A stretch of 64,000 nt of DNA from Bacillus sp. 491mf (lineage in GTDB: Bacteria > Bacillota > Bacilli > Bacillales > Bacillaceae_G). Both the position numbers and the translations under genes were made by a program. The stretch is taken from positions 467,683 to 531,682 of the forward strand of contig NZ_FOLV01000001.1 of the NCBI RefSeq assembly GCF_900112415.1, read 5' to 3'. Positions 26,146 through 37,057 of this stretch are shown piece by piece; positions within the stretch are counted from its first letter, which is position 1; every line of letters begins with the position of its first letter. The notes below the pieces were generated by a model. It ran no database searches. It had not been told where the DNA came from and saw only the letters and a program-made list of their open reading frames with translations.

Positions 26146-28467
26146 ATGAGTAAAAATAATACGTTAAAGGTATGTAGTAAATCAGTTGCGGTGATCGGAG
26201 TAACTGGGGCATGTTTATTTTTATCAGAGCCAACGGTTATAAAAGCTGAAAACAATATAAAAGTACAAGATAATCAAGTTGGTGGAAACATACAAGGTAA
26301 AGATATTGAATCAAATGAACAGCAAGATAATGGTGTTAAACAAGAACAATCGCAAGAAAATAGTATGAAAAAAGATAATTCACAAACTGACGGAGTTAAA
26401 GCGAATACTACACAAAATCTACAAGATAGTAATATTAAATCAGAAAATGTACAGGGTGTAGATGTAGAATCAAATAGTCAACAAGATAACAGTGCTAAAT
26501 CATATAACATGCAAAGTAATGAGGTCAAAACACAGTTAGATAATAAATCATCTAACTCGCAACCTAACACAACAAATGTACAAGAGGCTCAAATTATTGA
26601 GTTTTCACAAGGTAATGGTATTTGGTCTGTACCATATGGGTTACAAGGTGCAAGCTATATTGATTCTACAAATAAGTATGCAGGAAAAATAGTTCAATTG
26701 ATTCAAAAAATGATAGTAAATAATGCAACTTGGTATCAATTTAGTGTAGACGGTAAAACGATAGGTTGGTTAGATAGTAAAGTATTAAGTAAATTATCGA
26801 ACATACAAGAAATAAATCAAGACTCTATAATGGGTGCGACAAATAATAATGGTATTTGGTCTTTACCGTATGGTGTTAAGGGTGCAAACTATGTAGGTAC
26901 TTCAGACAAATATGCATACGATAACATTAAATTAATAGCAAAAGCAAATTTTGGAGATACAACTTGGTATCAATTTAGTGTAGACGGTAAAGTAATAGGT
27001 TGGGTTGATGGTAAAGCATTAGACAAAGATGGAGCACAACCTGCTAATTTCTCTGTAACAATTGGAAATACAAACAGTAATGGGGTATGGTCAAAACCTT
27101 ATGGTGTGACGGGGGCTCAATATTTAGGTTCAACTAATGATTATGCTTATCAAACATTACAAGTAATAAAGACAGTTAAAAAGGGAGCTACAACCTGGTA
27201 TCAAGTTAAAAATGATAAAGGGATAGTAGGTTGGATAGATGGTGATAAAGCTGTAACTGACCTGGAAAATTTACCGATTGAAAATAGTTCAGCACTCATT
27301 GGTGGTTCTGCAAAACCTTCTGACGGCATTTGGAGTGTACCATATGGGGAGTATGGTGCTAACTGGATTGCATCAGTAAGTGATTATAGCTTTAGACAAG
27401 TTAAAGTTATCCAAAAAATAAAGAAAAATAATGTTGTGTGGAGTAAGATCAAATTAGAGGATAAAGTACTAGGTTGGATTGATTCAAGAACATTATCTAA
27501 TCTTGTGATTAATGAAGAAAATAAAACTGTATTATTAGGAGATACATACGGTCATTCTGTTTGGACTTTACCTTATGGTGAAGAGAACGCTAAATATGTA
27601 GGTTCTGCAAATAATTATGTAAATAAACCTATTAAAGTAATTGGTAGTTTTACTAGAGAACAAACAGTTTGGTATCATTTTATGGTAGACGGTAAAGAAG
27701 TTGGTTGGATTGACTCTAAAACAGTTTCTAATGCATCTAACATAATAGAAATGAATGAGACTTATCATATAGAAAATAATCAAGGTCATGCAGTATGGAC
27801 TAGACCTTACGGAATGCAAAATGCTTCTTTTGTAGGTTCGGCTTCAGATTTTATTCATAAAAACTTGAATGTGAAATTATCTGTAAATTATAATGGTGTC
27901 ACATGGTATGGTTTTAAAAACTCTAAAGGTAATTTAAATTGGATAGATAGTAGAGCAGTTGTACAAGGTTCTGCTTACCCGTATTTGGATGTACCAATTA
28001 TTAGTCAACGTGACCCTTATATTCCAGCAAGGAATTTAGTATCCGGTTGTGAGATAACGTCAGTAGCGATGATGTTACAATATGCAGGTGCGAACGTAGA
28101 TAAAGTTCAACTTGCATACGAAATGCCATATTCTAGTTTTGATCCCAATCAAGGTTTTGTAGGAAATCCTTTCGGTAAAGGTTGGACTATATATCCTCCA
28201 GCTTTAATGGATTTAGTACGTAAATACACAGGTAGTGCAATAAATCTAACTGGTTTAGAAATAAAAAGCAATTTAGACGCTGGGAAACCTGTTGTCGTTT
28301 GGATGACTATGCATGGTTTTACAGTCCATGCTATTACGCTTGTAGGGTATGATGAAAACTATTTTTATTATAACGATCCTTGGACTGGTGAGAAAAACGC
28401 TTCTATGTATTGGTCTGACTTTTATAACAATTGGTCTACACAAAATAGACGAGCTATTTCATATTAG
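26146..28467 (+). CDS. Secreted GW-repeat protein with C-terminal C39-like cysteine peptidase
   Basis: 773 residues. Signal peptide (about 1-33, ending VIKAEN). Residues 36-145 form a hydrophilic Gln/Asn/Asp-rich stretch of 10-11-residue degenerate repeats such as QQDNGVKQEQS and QQDNSAKSYNM. Six GW/SH3-like modules of about 75 residues follow (150-610), each with G(I/V)WS.PYG and usually VIGW.DSK; the sixth has NW in place of GW. The C-terminal peptidase_C39_2-type domain (615-773) shows C635 (SGCEITSVAMM), H728 (TVHAITLVGY) and D744 (NDPWTG). GW modules bind lipoteichoic acid, so the protein is probably held on the cell surface. Substrate unknown. Confidence 0.85.
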   Translation: MSKNNTLKVCSKSVAVIGVTGACLFLSEPTVIKAENNIKVQDNQVGGNIQGKDIESNEQQDNGVKQEQSQENSMKKDNSQTDGVKANTTQNLQDSNIKSENVQGVDVESNSQQDNSAKSYNMQSNEVKTQLDNKSSNSQPNTTNVQEAQIIEFSQGNGIWSVPYGLQGASYIDSTNKYAGKIVQLIQKMIVNNATWYQFSVDGKTIGWLDSKVLSKLSNIQEINQDSIMGATNNNGIWSLPYGVKGANYVGTSDKYAYDNIKLIAKANFGDTTWYQFSVDGKVIGWVDGKALDKDGAQPANFSVTIGNTNSNGVWSKPYGVTGAQYLGSTNDYAYQTLQVIKTVKKGATTWYQVKNDKGIVGWIDGDKAVTDLENLPIENSSALIGGSAKPSDGIWSVPYGEYGANWIASVSDYSFRQVKVIQKIKKNNVVWSKIKLEDKVLGWIDSRTLSNLVINEENKTVLLGDTYGHSVWTLPYGEENAKYVGSANNYVNKPIKVIGSFTREQTVWYHFMVDGKEVGWIDSKTVSNASNIIEMNETYHIENNQGHAVWTRPYGMQNASFVGSASDFIHKNLNVKLSVNYNGVTWYGFKNSKGNLNWIDSRAVVQGSAYPYLDVPIISQRDPYIPARNLVSGCEITSVAMMLQYAGANVDKVQLAYEMPYSSFDPNQGFVGNPFGKGWTIYPPALMDLVRKYTGSAINLTGLEIKSNLDAGKPVVVWMTMHGFTVHAITLVGYDENYFYYNDPWTGEKNASMYWSDFYNNWSTQNRRAISY

Positions 28468-28474
28468 AGTATTG

Positions 28475-28506
28475 GGTAGAGTTTAAAGAATGACTCTACC
28501 TTTTTA
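28475..28506 (+). terminator. Rho-independent terminator
   Basis: GGTAGAGT / ACTCTACC with a 10-nt loop and TTTTTAT tail. Nothing else is seen in 28507-28748. Confidence 0.8.
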
Positions 28507-28748
28507 TATGAATGAATAAAAAAGGTTAGTGTCAATCAGTATTTCAACGAAATAAATTTTAGATATATACTATTTTTAATGATTGTTTCACAAAATTTCT
28601 CTTTATTTCGTCATGTTGTTTTTATAGAATGCGTTCTTCATTGTACAAAAGTGCCCCCCTTGTTTCGGTATCACAAGAAAAGATTATTTTAATAAGCGTC
28701 CAAAACAGGGGGAATAACGGCTAATAAGAAAGTAAAAACATCATATAA

Positions 28749-28985
28749 TTAATTATCAAAAAATCCTAACGCATATTTTACTCCCTCATGAATATCACTT
28801 GTTTCGTATCCTGCTAATTCTTCATTGGTAATTTGCATTCTCACATTTTCTAATTCGTAGCCACTGTCTAAATCGATATTCAACAGCACCTCATATCCAT
28901 CAGTAGTAACGTTTGTTTCTATAATGTTGAAGGTTTGAATGGCTGTACCTGTTTCATATTCGATTGGCTCTAAAAAATCTGACAT
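28749..28985 (-). CDS. Hypothetical protein (78 aa)
   Basis: MSDFLEPIEYETGTA at 28985 is preferred to an earlier in-frame Met because GTGGTG sits just upstream. The 78-residue acidic product is probably a small beta-rich fold (VLLNIDLDSGYELENVRMQI). No family recognised. It is alone, transcribed away from ileS. Confidence 0.5.
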   Translation of the reverse strand: MSDFLEPIEYETGTAIQTFNIIETNVTTDGYEVLLNIDLDSGYELENVRMQITNEELAGYETSDIHEGVKYALGFFDN

Positions 28986-29139
28986 AAAAACACCACTTTT
29001 CCTGATAATAACCATCTTTGGTTCTTTCAGTAGTTTAACCATGCGGCATGCTGTTATTCGTGTAACGTTCTTAAAGATGTAGAATGAAGTAGTAAATAAA
29101 GATGAAATAAATGCAACTCAGAAAAAATTTCTAAATTAA

Positions 29140-29169
29140 TTGACAATTGCTGCTCTATTGGAATAAAAT
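29140..29169 (+). promoter_or_regulatory. Promoter of the ileS T-box unit
   Basis: TTGACA (29140-29145), 18-bp spacer, TAAAAT (29164-29169), close to the sigma-A consensus. The T-box leader starts about 20 nt downstream. Confidence 0.65.
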
Positions 29170-29189
29170 AACTGATAATAAAAGTATAC

Positions 29190-29452
29190 AAATCTGATGA
29201 CGAGAACGAGTAAAATGTATCACTGTTCCCCAGAGAGCCGGTGCTTTGCTGAAAGCCGGTGTTCGGTATATATTTGAAAATCATCTCCGAGGAGTCGAAC
29301 TGAACATAGTAAGTTCGAACGGTTGTCTACCGTTACAAGGAACGCGTATGATTGTACGTTGCTGAGTGCTATTGATGAACGATTGATCAATAGAAGTAGG
29401 GTGGTAGCGCGGGTAAACCCGTCCCTAATGATTAGGGACGGGTTTTTTGTGT
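29190..29452 (+). promoter_or_regulatory. T-box riboswitch of ileS, specifier ATC (Ile)
   Basis: GAGA (29202-29205)/TCTC (29284-29287) closes the specifier loop ACGAGTA opposite GAAA-ATC-A, placing the Ile codon ATC at 29280-29282. T-box AGGGTGGTAGCGCGGGT is at 29398-29414. The terminator AACCCGTCCCTAA/TTAGGGACGGGTT plus T run is at 29416-29450. Uncharged tRNA-Ile should allow read-through. Confidence 0.93.
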
Positions 29453-29484
29453 ACTTTTAATTATTTCTTAAGGAGTGATTGTAG

Positions 29485-32400
29485 ATGAAAAAGGTAGATG
29501 TGAAAGAAGCAGCTGTAAGGAGAGAAGTACGAATTCGCAAGCAATGGAATGAACAGGATACCTTTATGCAATCGATTCGAAATCGTGAAGGTGCACAATC
29601 TTTCGTATTTTATGAAGGACCGCCAACTGCGAATGGACTTCCGCATGTCGGTCATGCCCTAGGGAGGACCATTAAAGATCTAGTTGCAAGATATAAAACG
29701 ATGACAGGATATAAAGTGGTGCGTAAGGCTGGGTGGGATACACATGGATTACCAGTGGAATTAGGCGTTGAAAAACAGCTCGGTATTTCTGGTAAGCATG
29801 ATATTGAAAAGTACGGTGTAGAAGCTTTTTTAGCAAAATGTAAAGAGAGTGTATTTACGTATGAAAAGCAGTGGCGTGAGTTTACAGAGAGTATTGGGTA
29901 CTGGGTTGATATGGATGCGCCGTATATCACGTTAGATAATTCCTATATTGAAAGTGTTTGGCATGTTCTTGGGACGATTCATGAAAAAGGATTGCTGTAT
30001 AAAGGTCACCGCGTTTCTCCATATTGCCCAAGCTGCCAAACGTCATTGAGTTCACATGAGGTTGCGCAAGGATATAAAACGGTGAAGGATTTAAGTGCAA
30101 CAGTTAAATTTCAGCTTACAGATCGGGAAAGCGAGTATATTCTCGGCTGGACAACAACGCCATGGACGCTTCCAGCTAATGTAGCGCTAGCAGTTCATCC
30201 TGAGATGGAATATGTGAGGGCCCAGCAAGGAGCAGCTGTATATATTGTTGCGAAAGAGTTAGCAAAAGATGTACTGCAGCAAGAGTATAACGTGCTATCT
30301 GTTCACAGGGGAAGTGAGTTAATAGGCCTTTCTTACGTACCGCCATTTCAATTTGCAGAAGTTACAAATGGTCATTATGTCGTAAATGCTGATTTTGTCA
30401 CAGCTAATAGCGGTACTGGAATTGTTCATATTGCACCTGCATACGGGGAAGATGATTATAAAGTAGTCCAAGAGCATGGTCTATCATTTGTGAATGTTGT
30501 CAGCGAGAAGGGAGAATATACATCCGAAGTTCCTTTTTTACAAGGGAAATTTGTAAAAGAGTGTGATGTTGATATTGTTCGCTATTTAGCTGAGCATGGT
30601 CTTCTTTATCATAAGGAGAAGTATGAGCATAGTTATCCGCACTGTTGGCGCTGTGATTCACCGCTACTTTATTATGCAAATGAAAGCTGGTTCATTCGAA
30701 CAACTGCTTTAAAAGAGCAATTTTTACAAAATAATAATGAAGTAACTTGGCATCCAGAGCATATTCAACATGGCCGGTTTGGTAATTTCTTAGAAAACAT
30801 GGTTGATTGGAACATTAGTCGAAAACGATATTGGGGTACACCGCTTAATGTGTGGGAGTGTGAAGCTTGTCATCATCAATTTGCGCCGAAAAGCATTGAA
30901 GAATTAAGAAAATATGCAATTGGCACGGTTGATGAAAATATTGAACTGCATAAACCGTATGTAGATAAAGTGAAAATCAGTTGTTTAAAATGCGGTGAAA
31001 CAATGAAACGGACACCAGAAGTAATTGATGTTTGGTTTGATAGCGGTTCAATGCCGTTTGCGCAGTACCATTATCCATTTGAAAATAAAGATGTATTTGA
31101 AAAGCAATTTCCAGCGGATGTTATTGCTGAAGGAATTGATCAGACGCGAGGCTGGTTTTATAGCTTACTTGCAGTGTCTACGCTGTATACTGGAAGAGCT
31201 CCGTATAAGCGTGTATTATCACTTGGGCATGTGTTGGATGAAAATGGGCAAAAGATGTCAAAGAGTAAAGGGAATGCGTTAGACCCAGTAGATTTAGTAG
31301 AGAAATTTGGAGCGGATGCCTTGCGATGGGCACTTCTTGTAGATAGTGCACCGTGGAATCCAAAGCGATTTTCAGAACGAACTGTACAAGAAGCAAAATC
31401 AAAACTCGTAGATACGTTGTTAAATGTATACAGTTTTTACGTATTGTACGCGGATTTAGATGGATACAATCCAAAACAAGAATATCATACAAAGAAAACA
31501 AAACTAGATGAATGGGTATTATCGAGACTGCATAGTACGATTCAAAAAGTAAGCATCGCTTTAGAAGATTATCAATTTACAACAGCTGCGCGTGAAATAG
31601 CATTATTAGTGGAAGAAGTAAGTAATTGGTATGTAAGACGTTCGCGTAATCGTTTTTGGGCATCTGGTATGGATGCTGAAAAAGCGGCAGCATACACGAC
31701 ACTTCACGAAGTACTTGTTACGATTAGTAAGTTGCTTGCACCGTTCACACCATTTTTAGCAGAGGATATTCATTTTCATTTAGAAGGTAGCAGTGTTCAT
31801 TTAGCAGATTATCCAGTATGTGAAGAAGGGCTAATTCAAATACAGCTTGAAAGAGAGATGGCAGCTGTTTTACAAGTAGTTGAGCTTGGACGTAGCATTC
31901 GTAATCAACATACATTAAAAGTAAAACAGCCATTAGCAAAACTAGTTGTATTTGAGAATACGAAGCAAGAAATGGATTGGAATTCTTATAAAGAGATTGT
32001 AATGGATGAGTTAAACGTGAAAGAAGTGACAATCGAACATAGTGAAGCGGATTATATATCATATCAGTTAAAATTAAACTTTAAACAAGCAGGCCCGAAA
32101 TTCGGAAAACAAATTAATACGGTCAATCATTGGTTGCAAAATGTATCTAATGAGGAAGTAAAAGTGTTTCTAAAAGATGAAAATGGAGCATGTCAATTGT
32201 CGTCTGGAGAAGTTGTCATAGTAACATTAGAAGATGTGTTTATTGAAAAAGTACCGAAAACAGGATTTGCTGATGCTACGAACGGAGTATATACCGTTAT
32301 GATGGATACGCATGTAACGGATGAATTGCTTCAAGAAGGAATGGCGCGAGAATTTATTCGCGCTGTACAGGAATATCGCAAACAATTGAATTTGCCAGTA

Positions 32401-32589
32401 AATTTGCGAGTAGACATTGAAGTTGAATGTGACGAGGAATTACAGGATGTAATGATGAAGTATAAAGAATTACTGCGAGAAAACTTACTAATGAAACAAT
32501 TATTCATCAAGGAAAAGGTGCAACAAGCAGAAAAAATTCAAATAGGGAATAAGCAGGTATTAATTCATCTTCGAGCGAACGAAATATAA
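29485..32589 (+). CDS. ileS: Isoleucyl-tRNA synthetase, second (IleS2) type
   Basis: 1034 residues. Signatures: [16 protein letters not shown] (HIGH-like), [13 protein letters not shown] (CP1 editing domain), and [14 protein letters not shown] (KMSKS). The long C-terminal part and the [12 protein letters not shown] type match the eukaryote-like IleRS2 class, which naturally resists mupirocin and occurs as a second copy in some Bacillus. Cysteine pairs CPSC, CWRCD, CEAC and CLKC suggest zinc binding. It charges tRNA-Ile. Single gene under its own T-box with AAGGAGTG before the start. Confidence 0.92.
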   Translation: MKKVDVKEAAVRREVRIRKQWNEQDTFMQSIRNREGAQSFVFYEGPPTANGLPHVGHALGRTIKDLVARYKTMTGYKVVRKAGWDTHGLPVELGVEKQLGISGKHDIEKYGVEAFLAKCKESVFTYEKQWREFTESIGYWVDMDAPYITLDNSYIESVWHVLGTIHEKGLLYKGHRVSPYCPSCQTSLSSHEVAQGYKTVKDLSATVKFQLTDRESEYILGWTTTPWTLPANVALAVHPEMEYVRAQQGAAVYIVAKELAKDVLQQEYNVLSVHRGSELIGLSYVPPFQFAEVTNGHYVVNADFVTANSGTGIVHIAPAYGEDDYKVVQEHGLSFVNVVSEKGEYTSEVPFLQGKFVKECDVDIVRYLAEHGLLYHKEKYEHSYPHCWRCDSPLLYYANESWFIRTTALKEQFLQNNNEVTWHPEHIQHGRFGNFLENMVDWNISRKRYWGTPLNVWECEACHHQFAPKSIEELRKYAIGTVDENIELHKPYVDKVKISCLKCGETMKRTPEVIDVWFDSGSMPFAQYHYPFENKDVFEKQFPADVIAEGIDQTRGWFYSLLAVSTLYTGRAPYKRVLSLGHVLDENGQKMSKSKGNALDPVDLVEKFGADALRWALLVDSAPWNPKRFSERTVQEAKSKLVDTLLNVYSFYVLYADLDGYNPKQEYHTKKTKLDEWVLSRLHSTIQKVSIALEDYQFTTAAREIALLVEEVSNWYVRRSRNRFWASGMDAEKAAAYTTLHEVLVTISKLLAPFTPFLAEDIHFHLEGSSVHLADYPVCEEGLIQIQLEREMAAVLQVVELGRSIRNQHTLKVKQPLAKLVVFENTKQEMDWNSYKEIVMDELNVKEVTIEHSEADYISYQLKLNFKQAGPKFGKQINTVNHWLQNVSNEEVKVFLKDENGACQLSSGEVVIVTLEDVFIEKVPKTGFADATNGVYTVMMDTHVTDELLQEGMAREFIRAVQEYRKQLNLPVNLRVDIEVECDEELQDVMMKYKELLRENLLMKQLFIKEKVQQAEKIQIGNKQVLIHLRANEI

Positions 32590-32598
32590 GAGAAGAAA

Positions 32599-32625
32599 AA
32601 CAGAGTGTACGCTCTGTTTTTTCTT
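32599..32625 (+). terminator. Rho-independent terminator of ileS
   Basis: AACAGAG / CTCTGTT hairpin with a TTTTTTC tail. Confidence 0.85.
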
Positions 32626-32702
32626 TTAAAGAAAATGTGAAAAAACATTGTAAGTTCTATACCAAGTATATACAATTATGAAAAAAAGAATGGAGTGAAA
32701 AG

Positions 32703-35700
32703 ATGCGAGATTTTGAGGAATTAAGGGTATTTGTAAAAAAGAAAGAATTTTTAAATGGTTTATCGGAAATTCAAAACGAAATTGAGGAAATAAGAGCAAA
32801 AAAATCCTTTTCGTATATAAAGAAATATCTAGGAGAAATTTCTTCTGAAGAAGATTTTTATACACTTATTCAATTGTTGGATGAAGGCTTAATGCCATCT
32901 TATAGTACATTTATAGTGCGGTATGCACATCGTCGTTTTAATAGTTTTCGGACGCTTACTTGGTTTTGTGATGATTTAATTGATGAACGAAAATCATTAG
33001 ATGCAGAGGATTTGTTAAAAGAGGCGTTGCAAAAAGAAAGTCATGCTGTTAAAAAAGAGCATCTTGCAAAGGCATATTTCGTATTAGCGCGTTGCGTACT
33101 TGAAATGCGTCGTTATGAGGAAGCTTATACATATATGAAGAAAGCAGACGAATTAAGTGAAATTCCGATCTTTGATAAATGGGGTTACTTCTATTTATTT
33201 AAAGGCGATTGGCTAAAGGCAGAAGAAGTACTGCGAAAAGGAATGACTTTTTCGGAATGTGCAGATACGTCAACTTATTTACTAGCTGAGTTGTATTCTA
33301 TGAAAGGAGAACATGAAGAATCCTTACAAATCATTACGGAAGCGATGAGGAAATTCCCACAAGTTCCGTTCTTTTATTTAGAAAAGACTAAAAGGTTATA
33401 TGATCAAAAAGCATATGATGAGTTGAGCAAAGTTTTACGTGAAGTTCAAAAGTTGTTGCCATTTCATAGTTATCAACCATATTTCTCACAAATTTGGGCG
33501 GAATTCTATTATATGAAAGGTGATTGGACTTCTCTGCAAACATTGTTAGAAAACGAGAAAAGTTTAAAAGATTCTCCTTATCATAACGCACTTCGTATCA
33601 CTGAGAAAAAAGAAGTGATGCTTTCTATTGTACCTGTCGTGCAGAAAGATAACTATTGCGTACCTGCAAGTGTAGAAATGATATTAAAGCTTTTTGGAAA
33701 TCGCAAAACGCAAGATGAAATTGCTAAGCATATTTTTGATGGGATAGGATCGAAGTTATCAAAAACAGTAGAATACGTGGAAGCAAACGGTTATAAAAGT
33801 CGCTTCTTTGTAGGTACAGTTGACGTGTATAAAAAATTTATCGATGCTGGCGTTCCCATTTTGCTTAGTGTTGATATAGATCATGTTTCACATGTACAAT
33901 TGGTAGTTGGTTATAATGATCAGCTGCAAGTTTTATATATTCAAGATCCAAATTTTGCAGAGCGCATACTTGTTACATATGAAGAATTTGTTAAGCAGCA
34001 TGTCAATACAAACTACTTATCTATCGCAATTGTTCCGAAAGAGAAAAGTGAGCTTCTTTCTTTACTATGTGAAGAAGATGATTATTATTTCCGGCGCATC
34101 TTTTCATTAACAGATCAAATGGAATTTGCTGAACGTGACGATGTGGAAAATTTATTAAGGCTTCTACACGAGCATAAAGAAAATCCGTATACATGGCTAT
34201 ATGCGATTAAGCATTTAGATTTACAAGATGGAAAAGAGTTTGTATATAACTGTGCGAAGCGTGCTTTACATGCTTATCCCGAATCCGATTATGTAAAGCT
34301 TCATACAGCGCAATGTTTTGTACGTATCGAAGAACTAGAACAAGCGTATACAGTATTAGAACAAGTGAATCATAAAATTGCGAATCCATTCTATCATTTT
34401 ACGCAAGGACGCATTGCATTCGATGAATCACGTTATGATGATATGATTGCTAACTTTCGTGCGTCGCTTCAGCTAGACCCTGATCAGCCCGTAGCTTGGA
34501 GTTATATGGCTATTGGATATATGTATTTAGATGATTTAGAACAGGCTTTAAAGTATTCATCTATTGCAACGTGTCGTCATGAAGATCGTTTTGTTTTTGT
34601 TAATCATGCCCTTATTTTAACGGATGGCGGCCATGATGAAGAAGCATATGAAGTGTTTACTATGTTGTTAAAACAGTATAAACGAGACGGATTTGTTTGG
34701 TGTGAGCGTGCTCGGTGTGCTCATAAATTAGGAAAGATAAGATCGGCAATTCGCGGACTTCAAGTTGGTAAGGAATTGGATCGTCAATTACCGCTACCAT
34801 ATATCATGTTAGCTGATATTTATGAAGCAGAATTAGATGATGAAAGGAAAGCAGAAGAAGTTTTACTAGAAGGAATGCAGAATGATGTTCAATCAGCTGC
34901 GTTATATGTGAAATTAGGTGACCTTTATTTAGAGCGAGAACAATATGAAAAAGCACTGGAAATGTATGAAGGCGGGCTTCAATGTGACGAGGAAGAAATA
35001 TCCTGTCATATAGGAATCAGTGAAGTTTACATGAAACAAAAAGGCTATGAAACAGGAAAACAATATATTTTTAGATTGAAAGAACAATTTATTGAAGATA
35101 GCGACTTCCTTATTAATGCTGGAAAGATATTATGGAACGCAGCTATAGATCAAAATATCGAACAAAAAGAAGTTGAATCAGCTTTACTGATTATGGAAGA
35201 AGGAATCGTTTGTATACAAAGTAATTTCCGAGATGCACTAGAAATGTATGTATCGCAGCTTGAAGATACACCATTTTTACAAAGAGGAATTTCATTTTTA
35301 CGTACGTTAGTTGAAAAAGATAATTGCAATATAGATTATTTATGTTATTTAGGCATTTTACAGGAATCTGCAGGGAATTATAAGAAAGCTATTCAGCTGT
35401 ATGAGCAAGCGACGCAGATCACTGAAGATCCATTCCCGCATTTTAGGCTCGGAGAAGTGTATAAAACATTGGAAGAATGGGATCAAGCAAAAACAGCGTA
35501 TTTACAATGCGTGAAACAAGATTCTACTTTCGCAATGGCACATTTGAAATTGGCTGAAATTTACTATGTTGAAGAAGATTTAGAAAACGAACAGCATTAC
35601 ATGTTTGAAGGTTGTAAAAATGCTCCTTTATTAGTAAATATGGAACATTTAGCGAATATTTCAGTAAAAACTGGGCGTCATGGGGAACTGATTACGGTTT

Positions 35701-36911
35701 TAAACAAAAAGAAAGGAATTATTTCTGAGTCATGGCGTCTAAATAGCCTTGCATATGTGTACGGGGCAACTGGTGATGGCCAGAAAGAACGGGCTTATAT
35801 AGAGCAGGCGCTGGCAAAGGGAAATAATCATGAAGAAATATTACATCATTATGCGAAAATATTACTTGCTTCGGATGAAAAAGAAGGCCTGAACGTTATT
35901 GAGAAGCTTATTTTGAAAAATGTCCACAATGAAGAAGTGTATGTAACGTATATAGAAGAATTGCGAAAGCGAAGAAAAAGTATAAGTAATAGTTTAGGCG
36001 ATTTAGACATATCAAAAGAAGAAAAAAGCTATGCGTTTATGTATGCAGCTTCTGCACTTGAACAAAGATTTTTGGAACAGATGGAGCAAGAAGAACAAAC
36101 AGGAGCATTTTTCACAAAAATATATCACCGCATTCGAAAACGTGCAAATGATGTACTTTCTTTTACATCTATTATTGATTTGTATGAAACGGCAATCCGC
36201 CTAAATCAAGAAAACGGCGCAGCGGTACAACGATTTGCTCACTTTTATGTAAATGGTGATCTCATTGATGATGCAATTAAAACATTACGTAAGTCGCTCG
36301 GGAAACATTGGAATTATGAAGTTGCACATCAATTTATTATGCTGCTCCTAGAGCATGCAGATGATAATGAAGCAAGGCTACAAGAGGCATTACGTGAAAC
36401 GGAGCGCATATTACAAGAAAGACCGATTGACGCATCGATTCGAATGCTGGAGGGTACGATATTACTAGATTTACAAAGGGAAAAAGAAGGAGAATATATT
36501 CTTCGTACTTTAGCAGAAGATGTTCCGATGATGAGTGGAAGCTTTATACATTTAGGTGCCCTTTACAATAATCAAGGTCGTTACCGAGAAGCTATTGCTA
36601 TATTAGAAAAAGGATTAGCGCATCATCCAGAAGAAGATGAACTATATATCGGACTTGGGGTTTCTCATCATTTAAATGGTGATACAGAAAGAGCGTTGCA
36701 GCTCATGAATGATGTGTTATCAATGGATGAATCACATTTAAATGCTAGATATAATAAAGCATGTTATTTAGCTGTATTGAATCGAAATGAAGAAGCGACC
36801 GTTGAATTAGAGCGCGTATTGCAAGAAGATGAAAGCGGCTATTTTGCAGAATTAATGGAAGAGGACCCAGATTTAATACGTATTAAAAAGTATGTAAAGC
36901 AGTATACTTGA
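32703..36911 (+). CDS. Giant TPR protein with embedded C39-like cysteine peptidase domain
   Basis: 1402 residues, no signal peptide or membrane helix, so cytoplasmic. An N-terminal helical/TPR part (1-300) is followed by a papain-like C39-type domain (about 305-450) with VVQKDNYCVPASVEMIL (C319), HVSHVQLVVGY (H397) and YIQDPN (D415), which is a complete triad. The rest (450-1402) is a long array of tetratricopeptide-like helical pairs (YVKLGDLYLEREQYEKALEMY and FPHFRLGEVYKTLEEWDQAK are the clearest). Such superhelices bind proteins or peptides, so this could be a protease with a built-in substrate clamp. No characterised homologue comes to mind. It is monocistronic between ileS and the aspS T-box. 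Confidence 0.85.
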   Translation: MRDFEELRVFVKKKEFLNGLSEIQNEIEEIRAKKSFSYIKKYLGEISSEEDFYTLIQLLDEGLMPSYSTFIVRYAHRRFNSFRTLTWFCDDLIDERKSLDAEDLLKEALQKESHAVKKEHLAKAYFVLARCVLEMRRYEEAYTYMKKADELSEIPIFDKWGYFYLFKGDWLKAEEVLRKGMTFSECADTSTYLLAELYSMKGEHEESLQIITEAMRKFPQVPFFYLEKTKRLYDQKAYDELSKVLREVQKLLPFHSYQPYFSQIWAEFYYMKGDWTSLQTLLENEKSLKDSPYHNALRITEKKEVMLSIVPVVQKDNYCVPASVEMILKLFGNRKTQDEIAKHIFDGIGSKLSKTVEYVEANGYKSRFFVGTVDVYKKFIDAGVPILLSVDIDHVSHVQLVVGYNDQLQVLYIQDPNFAERILVTYEEFVKQHVNTNYLSIAIVPKEKSELLSLLCEEDDYYFRRIFSLTDQMEFAERDDVENLLRLLHEHKENPYTWLYAIKHLDLQDGKEFVYNCAKRALHAYPESDYVKLHTAQCFVRIEELEQAYTVLEQVNHKIANPFYHFTQGRIAFDESRYDDMIANFRASLQLDPDQPVAWSYMAIGYMYLDDLEQALKYSSIATCRHEDRFVFVNHALILTDGGHDEEAYEVFTMLLKQYKRDGFVWCERARCAHKLGKIRSAIRGLQVGKELDRQLPLPYIMLADIYEAELDDERKAEEVLLEGMQNDVQSAALYVKLGDLYLEREQYEKALEMYEGGLQCDEEEISCHIGISEVYMKQKGYETGKQYIFRLKEQFIEDSDFLINAGKILWNAAIDQNIEQKEVESALLIMEEGIVCIQSNFRDALEMYVSQLEDTPFLQRGISFLRTLVEKDNCNIDYLCYLGILQESAGNYKKAIQLYEQATQITEDPFPHFRLGEVYKTLEEWDQAKTAYLQCVKQDSTFAMAHLKLAEIYYVEEDLENEQHYMFEGCKNAPLLVNMEHLANISVKTGRHGELITVLNKKKGIISESWRLNSLAYVYGATGDGQKERAYIEQALAKGNNHEEILHHYAKILLASDEKEGLNVIEKLILKNVHNEEVYVTYIEELRKRRKSISNSLGDLDISKEEKSYAFMYAASALEQRFLEQMEQEEQTGAFFTKIYHRIRKRANDVLSFTSIIDLYETAIRLNQENGAAVQRFAHFYVNGDLIDDAIKTLRKSLGKHWNYEVAHQFIMLLLEHADDNEARLQEALRETERILQERPIDASIRMLEGTILLDLQREKEGEYILRTLAEDVPMMSGSFIHLGALYNNQGRYREAIAILEKGLAHHPEEDELYIGLGVSHHLNGDTERALQLMNDVLSMDESHLNARYNKACYLAVLNRNEEATVELERVLQEDESGYFAELMEEDPDLIRIKKYVKQYT

Positions 36912-37009
36912 TGAATTTCGGGAAAGCTTATAGCAAGATTATATCGGATGAATTAAAGAAGTTAGAGAAATAACCTTTCAAATAATTTAAAAAAATAAAG
37001 AAAAACTAC

Positions 37010-37038
37010 TTGCATTTCGTCGTTCGAAAGGATAGAAT
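37010..37038 (+). promoter_or_regulatory. Promoter of the aspS T-box unit
   Basis: TTGCAT (37010-37015), 17-bp spacer, TAGAAT (37033-37038), placed about 20 nt before the T-box stem I. The gap 36912-37009 is otherwise empty. Confidence 0.6.
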
Positions 37039-37057
37039 ATTCCGTAAATATAAAAAA

